Part shown: positions 1 to 7,233 of the stretch, one piece after another | Layout of the letters: each line of letters starts with the position of its first letter | Position numbering within the stretch: position 1 is the first letter of the stretch | Origin: GCA-2687025 sp964473525 | GTDB lineage: Bacteria > Poribacteria > WGA-4E > GCA-2687025 | DNA: 7,486 nucleotides | Assembly: GCA_964473525.1 (NCBI GenBank) | Contig: CAYYPK010000091.1 | Location: 1-7,486 of the forward strand | Reading direction: 5' to 3' | The notes under the pieces: model-generated | Told to the model about the DNA's origin: nothing | The model's database searches: none | Seen by the model: the letters and a program-made list of their open reading frames with translations, nothing else | Translations under genes and position numbers: made by a program

Positions 1-809
1 TCGCCCTGCGGGAGGGCGCGCGATTCCAGTATCCAGTGGTTCGTGGCATGGTCGTGGATCTACGTGTGCGAGCGGACGGCAGGAACGTCGCGTTCGACAC
101 CGGCGCGGGCAAGGTAGGAGGCGATATCGACGGGCGCGTCGTTGGCCCGTTGACCGAACTGATCTTCGACGGCGCCGTGCGTCGGCTTCAGGGCGAGTTC
201 GCATATCGCAGGCATCGGTTCGAGATCGACTCAGGCTACGCGGAGAACCGATCGACGACGGTCTTCAATCCGACGTACGAGATCACCGCGACGTCGATGG
301 AGACGCTTCGCGGCGTCCGAGTCGTAGACACTCAGGGGGCCAGTCACACCCGGGACGTTGACGTGTCCATCTCCGTGACCGGCACGCTGGAGAACCCGTC
401 GCCCGAGTTCGACATCACGGTCCTAGACCGGGGGCCAGGCGAAGAGTATGCGATGACGCCAACGGAATCGCTCGCGCTACTGACCTTGGGTCAGGCAAGA
501 CCGCAGGCAAGCGGGGACGCGCTGTCCGACGAGGTGTTCGACCTTCTGGGTGGCCGCATGGCGAGCCAACTCGGCGTTACCGACCTGGAGGTGGAACTGG
601 ATCCCGACGCCCCAGAGGAGACGCGCATAGAGTTCACCAAGGAGCTGTCGGAACGCGTCGCGGTCACCTACGGCTCCACCTTCCAGATCGGCCAGGAGCA
701 GCGTCTGGCATTCGACTACCAGATCGACCGCCACATGGCCATCTCCGGTGAGCGCAACGAGGAGGGGAAATACGGCGTGGACCTGAAGCTAGAGTATGAG
801 TTCCGCTAA
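1..809 (+). CDS. tamB: TamB C-terminal portion (translocation and assembly module, DUF490), 5' truncated by the window
   Basis: The frame is open to the left edge (first full codon at position 3), so only the last 268 residues are present. An internal GTG at 36 is not a believable start, because coding-like sequence continues before it. TamB is an inner-membrane-anchored, periplasm-spanning protein that works with an Omp85 partner in outer-membrane biogenesis and is now also linked to phospholipid transport. What is visible fits the TamB C-terminal domain: an 'NPTYEITATS'-type beta repeat near window residues 89-98, then 'GTLENPSPEF' (127-136), the 'MTPTESLALLTLG' segment (151-163) that corresponds to the family's 'EALSLLLxG' motif, and a C-terminal amphipathic beta run with the 'DYQIDRHMAISGERNEEGKYGVDL' pattern ending in aromatic-rich 'YEFR', split here as DYQIDRHMAI and SGERNEEGKYGVDL. 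The stop overlaps the next gene by 14 bases, implying translational coupling with the Omp85 gene. Family assignment is from remembered motifs; full length is unknown. Confidence -1.
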   Translation, partial: ALREGARFQYPVVRGMVVDLRVRADGRNVAFDTGAGKVGGDIDGRVVGPLTELIFDGAVRRLQGEFAYRRHRFEIDSGYAENRSTTVFNPTYEITATSMETLRGVRVVDTQGASHTRDVDVSISVTGTLENPSPEFDITVLDRGPGEEYAMTPTESLALLTLGQARPQASGDALSDEVFDLLGGRMASQLGVTDLEVELDPDAPEETRIEFTKELSERVAVTYGSTFQIGQEQRLAFDYQIDRHMAISGERNEEGKYGVDLKLEYEFR

Positions 810-3567
810 CCCCCGACAGATGCTCCTCGCGGCCGTTCTCGCCCTGTGCCTGACGTCCCTCATGACAGTGGCGCGCGCGCAGGCGCAGCTTGAGCCTATC
901 TCGGCGCAAAACATCGTGACGGAGGTGCGCTACACCGGAAACGCCCCGGTGACACCCGCGCAACTACCCACCGTCGTCACGGAACTGCTTGACAGTCCCT
1001 ACTCCGAGCACAGAGCCCGCACCGCCGTCGAACGGCTATACGACACGGGACGGTACGCGCAGGTGCGCATCTATCGGCACGACACGCCCGGGGGCGTCGC
1101 GCTCGAAATAGAGCTTACGGCCAAGCTGCGCGTCGGAGAGGTCGTCTTCGACGGCGCTAACGCGGTAAGCAGTGGAGAACTCCGTAGACGCGCGCGGACG
1201 CGGGAAGACGGCGAGTTCGCGGAGAACATCGTCGAGCGGGACCGCTTGGCGCTGATCGCCCTCTACAAGGACCACGGCCACTTCGGCGCGACCGTCCGCT
1301 CTCTGTTCACGACCGAAGGCCCGGCGCGGGACGTCACGTTCGCAATCGACGAGGGCGCGCAAGCGCTTGTTGGAGCGGTTAGGACGACTAGAACGGACGG
1401 CGGGAACGCGGTCTCGGAGGAGGACATCAGGCGCCGATTGCCCATACACACCGGTGACCCATACTCGGCTCGCGCGTTCAGGCGTGGGCTAGACGACGTA
1501 CGCGAGCTCTACGCTGAACGCGGGTACCTATCGATGGAGTCCTCACCGCTGGTGTTGTTCCACGACGCGGGCGACAACACGGTGGACGTCACGATCCCCA
1601 TATTTGAGGGGTCGCGTGTCCACATCGAGTTCGCCGGGAACGTGGCGTACGACGACGAGTCCTTGACGCGGGTGGCGGGGCTCGGGCGCGTGAACGACTT
1701 CGCGCTTGAGGCAGCGCGCGACAATCTGATGGACTTCCTCGGCAGGCGCGGCCACCTGAACGCAACGGTGGGCAAGGCGACACAGACGAAGCGCGGAGAG
1801 GATGTTGTGGTCGCGTTCCAGATCGCCGAAGGGCCCCGCTATCACATCGACGAGGTGCGCTTCGGCGCCGTAGAAGCGTTGACGTCGGACGAGCTGTACG
1901 AGCAGGTCCGCACGCGAGAGAGGGGCCGGTTTAGGTGGATACCCCTGGTGGGTCGGCTCGTCAACGAGGGTCGATACGACCCGGACGTGTTCGAGGAGGA
2001 CAGGCGCGTCCTTCAACTGCACTACCAGCGCCTGGGGTACCGCCAAGCGTACGTCCGAGGCGCGCCCGTTATCGAGGAGGATGGTAAGCGCCTGGTCGTA
2101 GAGTTCGACATCATCGAAGGGCCGCAGTCGGTGGTCTCATCTCTCGAGATCGTCGGAAACGACGCGCTGCCATCGGAGACGCTGCTGTCGCGTGTCCGCC
2201 TGAGCCCGGGCGACCCACGGGACCGGTTGCGCGAAATCGCGGGTGAGCGGAGCATCCGTGAGCTGTACGCGGCGCGAGGCCGTCCCTACACGGAGGTAAG
2301 AACGGCGTTCAACAAGGAGACGGGGGTTCTGACGTACGAGGTCGCCGAGGGGCCGCCGGTGACGATTGGACGCATCCTCATACAGTTCGAGAACGCCGAC
2401 CCGAAGACGCGACCTCACGTAGTCCGACGCGAGCTCCTCATCGACGAGGGCGACCTGTACAGCGGACTCCTGTTGGATCGCAGTCGGCGCCGTCTGTTCC
2501 GGTTGGGGTTCTTCAGCCGGGTCAGCATCCGCACGCCGGGCTTCGACGAGGGTGAGGAGACCGTGGACGTCAACATCGTCCTGCGCGAACGCAGCGCCGG
2601 TTCTCTGAACGTGCGCGGGGGATTCAGCCCGTCTGAGGGCGTGCGCGGGACGTTCGAGGTGCTGCAACGTAACTGGAACGGCACGGGGCGCAGGTTGGGC
2701 GGTCAGGTGCGCCTCGGCACGCTGGGGAACCGGTACGAGCTCACGTTCGTCGAGCCGTGGACGTTGGCGACGCCGACCCGGACGACGTTCCGCGCGTTCC
2801 GCGACAACCTCGAGGAGCAGGACGACACGCTGACAACCGGCGCGCTCATCAACCTGTCGCAGTCTCTGTACACGCACAACCGCGTCTCCGTGCAGTACCG
2901 CTACCAGGAGTTCTCGATCACGGGCGAGGACAACGGCGTCAAGATCGAGGATCTGGGCATTCAACCGACGTTGAGCGCGGTGCTTGCCGCCTTCCGGCGG
3001 GACACCCGCGACAACCTATTTGCCCCTACGCGGGGTTGGTACAACGAGGTGCGCTTTGAGGTGGCTGGCGGCGCCGTGGGAGCCAAGACGCGATTCACGC
3101 GACTGACGACCGATTCGCGGTACTACCGACGGCCTGCGGGCGACATCGTCTTTGCATCGCAACTGCGGCTTGGCGTGAGTTCCAGGCGCGCCGACTTGTC
3201 GCCCATCTCATCCACGGAGCGATTTCGACTCGGCGGCAGCACGACTGTCCGCGGCTATCCCGAGCGATCGCTCGGCAAACCGGACCTCTTCGGGCACTAC
3301 CGTGGCGACATCTTGTTTCAGGGGAACGCGGAGTTGCGGATACCCATCAAGGGCGTCGTCGGCATGGCGTATTTCGTCGACGTCGGGAACCTGTGGACCG
3401 GGTACGGTGACATCTTCGATGAGCCCCCCAAGGTCGCCATCGGCGGCGGCGTGCGCGTGCAGACGCCCATCGGTCCCGCCCGCCTGGATGTTGGCGTTCC
3501 GCTCAGCCGCCTGCGCGACCTCGACCAGGATCCGAGGCTGTGGGTCGCGCTTGGCAACTCGTTCTAG
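796..3567 (+). CDS. Omp85-family outer-membrane assembly protein (BamA/TamA type) with about seven POTRA-like repeats
   Basis: This 923-residue protein would insert or assemble beta-barrel proteins in the outer membrane, or act as the barrel partner of the TamB encoded just upstream. Residues 1-30 form a signal peptide (hydrophobic LLAAVLALCL core, probable cleavage near ARA or AQA at 28-30). Seven POTRA-like units follow at roughly 40-110, 112-188, 191-272, 274-346, 348-442, 444-519 and 521-597; most end in an 'xxEG' turn and contain an 'LYxxRGY'-like helix end. The fifth has a 'W...G..YD' insertion (381-395) like that in POTRA3 of BamA. Residues ~600-923 are the 16-strand-type barrel, with the loop-6 signature VRGYPE at 818-823 and a terminal Phe forming the beta-signal. 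E. coli BamA is about 810 residues with five POTRAs, TamA about 577 with three, so this is long. Start: ATG at 796 lies inside the tamB end with GAAG at 785-788 as a weak ribosome site. BamA versus TamA identity is not settled. Confidence -1.
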   Translation: MSSANPRQMLLAAVLALCLTSLMTVARAQAQLEPISAQNIVTEVRYTGNAPVTPAQLPTVVTELLDSPYSEHRARTAVERLYDTGRYAQVRIYRHDTPGGVALEIELTAKLRVGEVVFDGANAVSSGELRRRARTREDGEFAENIVERDRLALIALYKDHGHFGATVRSLFTTEGPARDVTFAIDEGAQALVGAVRTTRTDGGNAVSEEDIRRRLPIHTGDPYSARAFRRGLDDVRELYAERGYLSMESSPLVLFHDAGDNTVDVTIPIFEGSRVHIEFAGNVAYDDESLTRVAGLGRVNDFALEAARDNLMDFLGRRGHLNATVGKATQTKRGEDVVVAFQIAEGPRYHIDEVRFGAVEALTSDELYEQVRTRERGRFRWIPLVGRLVNEGRYDPDVFEEDRRVLQLHYQRLGYRQAYVRGAPVIEEDGKRLVVEFDIIEGPQSVVSSLEIVGNDALPSETLLSRVRLSPGDPRDRLREIAGERSIRELYAARGRPYTEVRTAFNKETGVLTYEVAEGPPVTIGRILIQFENADPKTRPHVVRRELLIDEGDLYSGLLLDRSRRRLFRLGFFSRVSIRTPGFDEGEETVDVNIVLRERSAGSLNVRGGFSPSEGVRGTFEVLQRNWNGTGRRLGGQVRLGTLGNRYELTFVEPWTLATPTRTTFRAFRDNLEEQDDTLTTGALINLSQSLYTHNRVSVQYRYQEFSITGEDNGVKIEDLGIQPTLSAVLAAFRRDTRDNLFAPTRGWYNEVRFEVAGGAVGAKTRFTRLTTDSRYYRRPAGDIVFASQLRLGVSSRRADLSPISSTERFRLGGSTTVRGYPERSLGKPDLFGHYRGDILFQGNAELRIPIKGVVGMAYFVDVGNLWTGYGDIFDEPPKVAIGGGVRVQTPIGPARLDVGVPLSRLRDLDQDPRLWVALGNSF

Positions 3568-3580
3568 ACTTGCCTCGGCC

Positions 3581-3608
3581 GTGGCTTGCGGCGTCGCGCC
3601 CTTGCCAC
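3581..3608 (+). terminator. Possible weak terminator hairpin after the envelope operon
   Basis: Fourteen bases after the Omp85 stop, GTGGC (3581-3585) pairs with GCCAC (3604-3608), and an inner GGCG (3590-3593) pairs with CGCC (3597-3600) around a TCG loop. The two stems are separated by an asymmetric internal loop. There is no T-run after it, so it is not a canonical intrinsic terminator. It could be a weak or Rho-assisted 3' end or chance pairing in G+C-rich DNA. The rest of the 119-base gap up to 3686 has no convincing -35/-10 pair; the A+T-rich TCTATATCT around 3655-3663 is the only -10-like patch. Confidence -1.
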
Positions 3609-3686
3609 TCCTGTTGCCTCGGTCCGCACGCGATGCGAGACTGTTGCGAGACCTTCTATATCTGAACTGATGGCCAGAGAGAGACC

Positions 3687-6600
3687 ATGGCGCCCAAACA
3701 AGAGAGCCAAGTAGGCGCGCGCCTGCAAGCGGCGAGCGCGTGGCTAGGAGAGAGCGCAAAGGTTGTGCGCACCGGCGCGAAGGTGTCGCTGGAGACCGGC
3801 TTCCTCAAGGACATCGTCAGCCAGTGTGGCGAGGGCCTCGGCATGGCGAGCGCCCTGTGCAAGCTCGGCGCTTTCGCGCTGGATAAAGCGACGCCCGACA
3901 TGTCCGCGGAGGAGATCATCGCGCATGCGGTAGCGCAGACGTTCTGGAAGACCATGGACGAGGAGTGCGCCAACTGGACGCAACCCATAACGCAGAGCGA
4001 TTGGAAAGAGTACGTTCGCGAACATCTCGACGAACGCACCGCCCGAGCCCTTGCGTCTGAGTTCTCCTGGATGTCCGTCATTACGCCGGACGGGCAGTTC
4101 GCGCCTTGCCGCAACTGGCGCATAGTGACCGACTTCGTCGGGCTCGCGGAGGCGTGGTTGCACGCCACGGGTATGGAGTCCGAGGAGAAGGCGAACGTCA
4201 AGAAGGCCGTCGGCGAGGCAATCGCCAAGACGCTCAACGCCACCATCGCCAAGACGGAGGTGGAGGCGGGATTCCGCGCCCTCATCAACGATGTCGGCAC
4301 GCAGGCGGTGAAAGCTCTCGTCGAGCTGCAAACGGGGATCGCCGACGCGCTCCTGTTCGGCGAGACGAAGCAGTCGGATCTGTACGTGCCATCGCGGGCC
4401 AAGATCGCCGACCTGGCCTTTGGTGACCCCTATCCCAACACGTGGGACGACGTGAAAACCGAGGCCGAGAACGCCGAGGAGGAACTGCTGACACGGTTGG
4501 GCGAGCCTGGCGCGCATCTGGTGGTCATCGAGGGCGAGATGGGCATCGGGAAGTCCTGCCTCATGCGCCGCATCACCGCCCAACTGTCCGAGGAGTACAC
4601 GGTCGGTGGACGGGAGCCGATCCTGGTCCGCTGGAAGGATCTCTACGAACGGCGTCACGAACTCCAGGACGCCGTGAAGGACCACCTGCGGCGCGAACAC
4701 GAAGTGTCCGTGCCGGACCTGACGCTGGGCGCCAACTCGCTGCTACTGGTCGACGGTTTCGACGAGATGGCCGACCACGACACGAGCGCCGTAGATAGCT
4801 GCTTCCGGGCCTTGGTCGATCTGCACAGGGACGGCTGCACGGTCGTAGTCGCCATGCGAACACCCGTCGTGACGTCGGGCATGAAGGACGAGTGGTCGCG
4901 ATGCAAGGCGCTCGTGTGCCACGTCTTGCCGTTCGCCGAGGAGCAGGTGGACGCGTGGGCGGGAAGGTGGGCAGAGACGAACGACGCGGACGTCACCGGA
5001 GATTCGCTGCGCGCCGCCGCTGGCGACGACGAAGACACGGTGCGCTATGACGACGGCGTAACCCAGGTTCCCCTGCTGCTCTACATGGTGGCGAAGTACG
5101 TCCTGCCACGCGCGACCGGAGGGGCCCCGCTAAACCGGACAGCGGTGTTCCGGATATTCGTTGACGAGACGATCCGGGGCACGGTAGAGGACAGCGCCGC
5201 GCGACGCGGGCAGACCCCCGCAGACCACGAACAGGTGGCGTACCGTCTGCTGCTCCAGGAGTTCGCGGCTGTCGCGTCGTGGCCGAATTCCGGTGGGGTG
5301 TGCAAGACGTACAACGTCGAGCAGATGATCTCGGAGAAGGCTCGGGAGAGGTTTTCGTTTGCGCAGGGCATCACGCCATTTGTCCTCCACTTCTTCTCGC
5401 CCACATCCTCGCACGGCGAGTTCCACTTCTACCCCGAGGGGTTCCGGGAGTATCTCCTGGCCGAGTGGAGCGTCCGCCAGCAGCTCGAATGGTGGGGATT
5501 GCGCGGCGACGGACATGAGGAGTTCTGTCGCTCGGCCGACCTAGCCCGCAGATGGCTCGGCGAGTTGGCGTTGCGGAAGCAGGAGACGACGTTCCTGAAT
5601 GGCATCTACGAGGAGTTGGGCACGCTCGCCCGTGAACGCTCTGACGACGTGGTGGAGCGCCTGAGAGCGTTCAGTTGTCAGAAGAAGACGGCCGGCGCCG
5701 CCGCCAAGACCGTTGAAGAGCTGTACGAGTCAGCGCGCGCGTACGCGGACTATCCAGAGCCACCGGAGCGATGGGGCGACGTGGGCGTGAGCGTGGGATC
5801 CCCTGACGCTGAGGGCCTGCCGCCGGCCTACAGCGACCTTCCGAAGGTGTTCAACGCGCTGACGCAGTGCTGGGTGGCGACGCTTGGGCTCCACCGTGGC
5901 TTGGAGGCCAGGGCGCCGGTGCTACAGAGCGACACGGGATCGTTGTTGCGTTACCTACATCTACACGCGGCTGTCGCGCCTGCCGCATTCGATGCCGGGC
6001 GGCCATCGGGCGGAGCGGGGGGAGTGGGTAGATCACGTCCGCTCGACCTGTCTGGCGTTAGGCTGAGTGGGGCGAACATGGGAGGGGGTCCGTTGGCGAG
6101 GGCGGCGTTGCGAAGAGTAGACATGAGCCACAGCAGGCTGGAGGTAGTGGACCTCGTAGAGGCCGACCTTACGGAGGCGGACCTGCGAGGGTCGGACCTG
6201 TTCGCGGCGGATCTTAGCCGGGCGACGATGGCAGACGTGCGTTTGCACAAGGCACGATTCGCATTCGCACGACTGTCCGGGGCGAGAATGGACAGCGCAG
6301 GCCTGACAGAAGCCCTGCTCAGCAACGCCAACCTGTCCGGGGCCCGCTTGGTAGCTGCGGACCTGAGCGGCGCGATCTGCCGCCGTGCCGACCTGAGGCA
6401 CGCGAACCTGAGCGGGGCGAACCTGACACAAGTGGATCTGGCGGGAGCGGATCTGGCGGGAGCGGATTTGGCGGAAGCGGATCTGACAGACGTGTCCACA
6501 CATCAGAACATCGCCAGCATCCGCGACGCCAACATCTACGACGTGCGGAACGCGCCCGACGGCTTCACGGAATGGGCGCTAGCGAACGGCGCCGTACAGA

Positions 6601-6707
6601 AGGACGCGAAGGCATGGCGGGCATTCGTGGCCAACGACTACAAGGAGCCAGACGACGAAGGCGCAGCTCCCGAAGACGAAGCCAACGCCGACACCAACCA
6701 ACACTGA
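3687..6707 (+). CDS. STAND-type NACHT NTPase with C-terminal pentapeptide repeats, candidate immune or signalling switch
   Basis: This 1006-residue cytoplasmic protein has no signal peptide. Residues 1-230 are mostly helical and unrecognised. The NACHT core has Walker A GEMGIGKS (283-290), Walker B with the NACHT signature LLLVDGFDE (352-360), a sensor-like VVVAMRTP (386-393), LPFAEEQVDAW (414-424), and VPLLLYMVAKYV (461-472). A winged-helix-type region ends in FYPEGFREYLLAEW (581-594), matching the family 'F.H..F.EYLAA' motif with Tyr in place of His. After a helical linker (600-785), 30 unbroken pentapeptides run from 786 to 935, then a short cap with GFTEWALANGAV (959-970) and an acidic tail. 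In STAND proteins the C-terminal repeat senses a ligand and the NTPase drives oligomerisation that activates an N-terminal effector; many bacterial NACHT proteins are anti-phage. The start is the first in-frame ATG after the stop at 3663-3665, with purine-rich AGAGAGAG before it as a weak ribosome site. NACHT and pentapeptide calls are firm; the defence role is inferred. Confidence -1.
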   Translation: MAPKQESQVGARLQAASAWLGESAKVVRTGAKVSLETGFLKDIVSQCGEGLGMASALCKLGAFALDKATPDMSAEEIIAHAVAQTFWKTMDEECANWTQPITQSDWKEYVREHLDERTARALASEFSWMSVITPDGQFAPCRNWRIVTDFVGLAEAWLHATGMESEEKANVKKAVGEAIAKTLNATIAKTEVEAGFRALINDVGTQAVKALVELQTGIADALLFGETKQSDLYVPSRAKIADLAFGDPYPNTWDDVKTEAENAEEELLTRLGEPGAHLVVIEGEMGIGKSCLMRRITAQLSEEYTVGGREPILVRWKDLYERRHELQDAVKDHLRREHEVSVPDLTLGANSLLLVDGFDEMADHDTSAVDSCFRALVDLHRDGCTVVVAMRTPVVTSGMKDEWSRCKALVCHVLPFAEEQVDAWAGRWAETNDADVTGDSLRAAAGDDEDTVRYDDGVTQVPLLLYMVAKYVLPRATGGAPLNRTAVFRIFVDETIRGTVEDSAARRGQTPADHEQVAYRLLLQEFAAVASWPNSGGVCKTYNVEQMISEKARERFSFAQGITPFVLHFFSPTSSHGEFHFYPEGFREYLLAEWSVRQQLEWWGLRGDGHEEFCRSADLARRWLGELALRKQETTFLNGIYEELGTLARERSDDVVERLRAFSCQKKTAGAAAKTVEELYESARAYADYPEPPERWGDVGVSVGSPDAEGLPPAYSDLPKVFNALTQCWVATLGLHRGLEARAPVLQSDTGSLLRYLHLHAAVAPAAFDAGRPSGGAGGVGRSRPLDLSGVRLSGANMGGGPLARAALRRVDMSHSRLEVVDLVEADLTEADLRGSDLFAADLSRATMADVRLHKARFAFARLSGARMDSAGLTEALLSNANLSGARLVAADLSGAICRRADLRHANLSGANLTQVDLAGADLAGADLAEADLTDVSTHQNIASIRDANIYDVRNAPDGFTEWALANGAVQKDAKAWRAFVANDYKEPDDEGAAPEDEANADTNQH
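6042..6491 (+). repeat. Coding array of 30 tandem pentapeptide units (A[D/N]Lxx)
   Basis: Residues 786-935 of the NACHT protein read in perfect five-residue register from LDLSG to ADLTD, with no insertions. The central position is Leu in most units, with Met, Phe or Cys in a few (ANMGG, ARFAF, AICRR). Pentapeptide families fold as a right-handed quadrilateral beta-helix with four units per turn, so 30 units predict about 7.5 turns. Roughly 21 acidic and 16 Arg/Lys residues make the surface mixed rather than strongly anionic. On the opposite strand the array generates long spurious reading frames. Confidence -1.
6435..6479 (+). repeat. Recent 15-bp tandem duplication inside the pentapeptide array
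   Basis: Three consecutive 15-base units begin with GAT at 6435, 6450 and 6465. The first two are identical and the third differs at two bases (CTG to TTG, GGA to GAA). They encode successive 'DLAGA' or 'DLAEA' steps. Elsewhere in the array the units differ strongly at DNA level, so this stretch looks like a recent slippage or unequal-exchange event that changed pentapeptide number in frame. Confidence -1.
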
Positions 6708-6721
6708 GCCACCAAACCAAC

Positions 6722-6762
6722 CGTCCCTTCCCCCTTACCAGGGGGAAGGCTAGGATGGGGGT
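6722..6762 (-). repeat. Left copy of a C-rich hairpin repeat (inverted relative to the right copy)
   Basis: The 41-base block lies 14 bases after the NACHT stop. Its reverse complement matches 7221-7262 exactly over an outer arm of 23 bases and an inner arm of 14 bases; only the 4-5 base loop differs. Within the copy, CCTTCCCCCT (6726-6735) pairs with AGGGGGAAGG (6740-6749) around TACC, a perfect 10-bp stem. It is a homopyrimidine/homopurine element. By position the hairpin could also help end or stabilise the NACHT mRNA, although no T-run follows. It resembles the interspersed REP/MITE-like repeats seen in many environmental genomes. Confidence -1.
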
Positions 6763-6809
6763 CCAGCCGCCCAGGCCCACGCCAGCACACTAGACCGGAA
6801 GCAGAAGAG

Positions 6810-7175
6810 ATGCCGCGCAGCCCTCTGATGACTGCCCGAGCGCGCGACCTGCGGGGCGCCATGACGGACGCAGAGCAAGCGCTGTGGCGCGTCCTCCGCC
6901 GCCGACAGGTCGAGGGCTTCCGCTTCCGCAGACAGCACCCCATCGGCCCGTACATCGCGGACTTCGCCTGCCTGGAAGCAAAGCTCGTGGTAGAGGTCGA
7001 CGGCGGGCAGCACGACGAGCAGTCCGACGCTGAACGCGCCGGATACCTGGCAGAGCAAGGCTACCGCGTCGTCAGGTACTGGAATCACGAGGTCCTCGGG
7101 CGCCTCGATGCGGTGGCCGAGGAGATACGGCGGGTTCTGCTGGCGCGCGTGGGGGGCGAACCGACTGCGTCCTGA
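6810..7175 (+). CDS. DUF559 domain protein, putative PD-(D/E)XK (Vsr-like) endonuclease
   Basis: This 121-residue protein is essentially one complete DUF559 domain, a family related in fold to Vsr-type mismatch nicking and restriction endonucleases; its biochemical role is not established. Diagnostic features in order are ARDLRGAMTDAEQALW (11-26), FRFRRQHPIGPYIADFAC (37-54), the VEVDGGQH segment (61-68), RAGYLAEQGYRVVRYWNHEVL (76-96; family 'yL...Gy.VlRfwn.eVl'), and a final helix. Asp51 and Glu62-x-Asp64 are the likely metal-binding residues, with His68 a possible helper. The start at 6810 is supported by GGAAG at 6794-6798, about eight to eleven bases upstream; ATG at 6828 is an alternative that would still keep the whole domain. 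The gene stands 102 bases after the NACHT stop and is bracketed by inverted copies of a hairpin repeat, so it may be part of a small mobile or repeat-associated unit. The last codons and the downstream DNA are duplicated at 7337-7436. Confidence -1.
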   Translation: MPRSPLMTARARDLRGAMTDAEQALWRVLRRRQVEGFRFRRQHPIGPYIADFACLEAKLVVEVDGGQHDEQSDAERAGYLAEQGYRVVRYWNHEVLGRLDAVAEEIRRVLLARVGGEPTAS

Positions 7176-7233
7176 TCCGCACTGGACGTTGGCGTTGCTT
7201 CTGAGCCGGTGGGTGCGCCAACCCCCATCCTAG
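7134..7233 (+). repeat. Direct repeat copy A (3' end of DUF559 gene, spacer and start of hairpin repeat)
   Basis: This 100-base segment aligns without gaps to 7337-7436, shifted by 203 bases, with about 11 mismatches counted by eye (about 89% identity). It covers the last 14 codons including the stop of the DUF559 gene, the 45-base spacer, and the first 13 bases of the right hairpin repeat. In this copy the hairpin repeat continues to completion at 7262. Confidence -1.

Noticed and set aside
2137..2964. 275-codon minus-strand frame inside the Omp85 gene
   Set aside because: It is antisense to well-defined POTRA and barrel sequence and has no motif or independent context.
3670..3714. A 14-codon upstream frame (ATG at 3670, TAG at 3712-3714) overlapping the NACHT start
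   Set aside because: It could in principle affect NACHT translation, but there is no good ribosome site, and short frames across a start codon are common by chance.
3656..4700. Long minus-strand open frames (3656-4402 and 3744-4700) opposite the NACHT gene start
   Set aside because: They lie antisense to a protein with clear domain structure, overlap each other, and show no recognisable motif. Long antisense frames are expected in G+C-rich genes.
6042..6491. Qnr/MfpA-type gyrase-protecting DNA mimic
   Set aside because: The pentapeptide array is fused to a NACHT protein, and its surface charge is mixed (about 21 acidic to 16 basic) rather than strongly negative.
5951..6503. Minus-strand frames with repetitive Arg/Ser/Ala-rich products
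   Set aside because: The periodicity is the antisense reading of the pentapeptide-coding repeat, not a separate repetitive protein.
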